Assembly: GCA_964550025.1 (NCBI GenBank)
Contig: CAZJYI010000323.1
Location: 1 to 6,801 of the forward strand
DNA from: CAZJYI01 sp964550025
Lineage (GTDB): Bacteria > Verrucomicrobiota > Kiritimatiellia > UBA8416 > CAYOBW01
DNA: 6,801 bases
Direction of reading: 5' to 3'
Shown here piece after piece: positions 6,243 to 6,801 of this stretch; within the stretch, counting starts at the first letter, position 1, and the number at the start of each line of letters is the position of its first letter. The notes beneath the pieces are model-generated. The model was not told the DNA's origin. It searched no databases and saw nothing but the letters and a program-made list of their open reading frames with translations. The position numbers and the translations under genes were made by a program.

Positions 6243-6728
6243 ATGAAGCATAGAGTTCTCTTGATGTTGACGGTTGCGGCGCTACTTGCTCCGGGGGGTC
6301 GCTGGTGCTTTGCCGGACAAGGCGGCAGCACAAATGACACGCAGGAAGACGTTGTTTTTGTTTTCGGCGCGGTGATGAGGCCGGATACCTACCCGTGGGA
6401 GAAGGACCTCCGAATACTCAAGGCTATCGCTCTCGCTGGAGGTCTCCGCCCCCATGCACGCTCACAGAAAACCGTTGTCATCCGGGACCGCAAGCTGATC
6501 CGCCTCGACCTGTCGGCGATTGCCCGGGGGAAAGAGAGGCCGTTTCTTCTCCGTCCGTTTGATGTTGTCGTGATGGGGGAAGCCAGCAACAGGGTGTTCC
6601 GCACGAGAGGTCACCAGTGGCACCTACGCGCAAGCGTGCCGCGGGTGGAAGCCCGCGCTCGGTCCGCGGCCGCGGACTCTGGACCCTCGGAGCAATCGCG
6701 GGCTACAGGCTCTGCGCAAGAGAAGTGA
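6243..6728 (+). CDS. Small secreted SLBB-domain protein (polysaccharide-export type)
   Basis: The product has 161 residues. MKHR plus a hydrophobic stretch to about residue 24 (WCFAG) forms a signal peptide. Residues 36-113 match the soluble-ligand-binding beta-grasp (SLBB) pattern: VFVFGAVMRPDTYPW, then ILKAIALAGGL, VVIRDRKLIRLDL and LLRPFDVVVMGE. SLBB domains occur in Wza-type outer-membrane polysaccharide export proteins, normally after a poly-export domain and often in tandem; here there is one SLBB and no poly-export domain. A role in exopolysaccharide export or surface glycan binding is therefore only inferred. Residues from about 133 onward (PRVEARARSAAADSG and beyond) are low-complexity and encoded by palindromic repeat DNA, so the natural C-terminus may have been replaced. 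The heptamer array lies directly upstream, so any promoter must be within or beyond it, unless the gene is read from the sulfatase side. Confidence 0.7.
   Translation: MKHRVLLMLTVAALLAPGGRWCFAGQGGSTNDTQEDVVFVFGAVMRPDTYPWEKDLRILKAIALAGGLRPHARSQKTVVIRDRKLIRLDLSAIARGKERPFLLRPFDVVVMGEASNRVFRTRGHQWHLRASVPRVEARARSAAADSGPSEQSRATGSAQEK
6640..6677. repeat. Paired palindromes in the 3' end of the SLBB gene
   Basis: A 6-bp stem (CGCGGG at 6640-6645 with CCCGCG at 6652-6657, loop TGGAAG) is followed four bases later by a perfect 16-bp palindrome, GTCCGCGGCCGCGGAC (6662-6677). The CGCGGGTGGAAGCCCGCG form resembles dispersed GC-rich hairpin repeats that I recall from environmental genomes. Here it is translated as the tail of the SLBB protein. 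No T-tract follows, so a terminator role is unlikely. Confidence 0.5.
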
Positions 6729-6801
6729 CGGGGATGCGTTTCCCTGGGGCGCATGGCAGTTGCGTGGGTTGTGGTTCCGCTCGCCAGTAGTGCTAGCTTG
6801 A

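Noticed and set aside
5997..6340. Minus-strand open frames running through the heptamer array, with a 7-residue cycle (F-x-V-x-R-x-x)
   Set aside because: They arise because the complement of GAACNNN rarely makes stop codons. They show no ribosome site, overlap the SLBB gene start in antisense, and their periodicity is that of the DNA repeat.
6753..6801. Possible start of a further gene (ATG at 6753, MAVAWVVVPLASSASL, open to the window end)
   Set aside because: Sixteen codons of hydrophobic, signal-like sequence with GGGG upstream are suggestive but too short to call. A competing ATG at 6734 stops after 18 codons.

Overview
The window looks like chromosomal DNA from a GC-rich bacterium of the PVC superphylum, most likely a Kiritimatiellota-like polysaccharide degrader. 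This is inferred from gene content: a very large secreted GH123/DUF4091-type glycosidase, a Tat-exported formylglycine-type sulfatase and a PVC-style RHS/YD-repeat wall protein, together with abundant tandem and dispersed short repeats. There are no rRNA genes, tRNA genes or other taxonomic markers, so the phylum call is tentative.

Layout. Positions 63-208 hold a small element bounded by 29-bp imperfect inverted repeats (17 bp perfect at each tip), with no transposase. It lies just 3' of the broken end of an RHS-repeat gene remnant (216 to about 1193, minus strand). The remnant is missing its 5' part and its C-terminal core end, and its upstream edge meets the stop codon of the main gene. That gene (1195-4695, minus) encodes a 1166-residue secreted multidomain glycosidase with a Asp-Glu pair in a WFDEP motif and a carbohydrate-binding-like module apparently inserted in its catalytic barrel. 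A 540-bp divergent intergenic region (4696-5235) separates it from a Tat-signal sulfatase (5236-5976, plus) that keeps the N-terminal active-site half and the extreme C-terminus but has lost the middle. Next comes a 22-unit tandem array of a 7-bp repeat, GAACNNN (6060-6213). Immediately after it is a small secreted SLBB-domain protein (6243-6728, plus) of the polysaccharide-export type, whose 3' end is built from palindromic repeat DNA.

Function. The glycosidase and the sulfatase would be natural partners in degrading sulfated, amino-sugar-containing glycans, and their divergent arrangement fits that. The sulfatase is probably no longer active. The SLBB protein points to an exopolysaccharide theme, but no export partners are visible.

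The most striking feature is the amount of rearrangement and repeat DNA in 6.8 kb: two heptanucleotide arrays with different cores (GAACNNN intergenic, GATTNNN inside the RHS frame), a degenerate 9-bp repeat, an inverted-repeat element, palindromic repeats, a truncated RHS gene and an internally deleted sulfatase. I did not find a convincing new multi-gene system. The repeat families and the deletion remnants are what deserve a second look.
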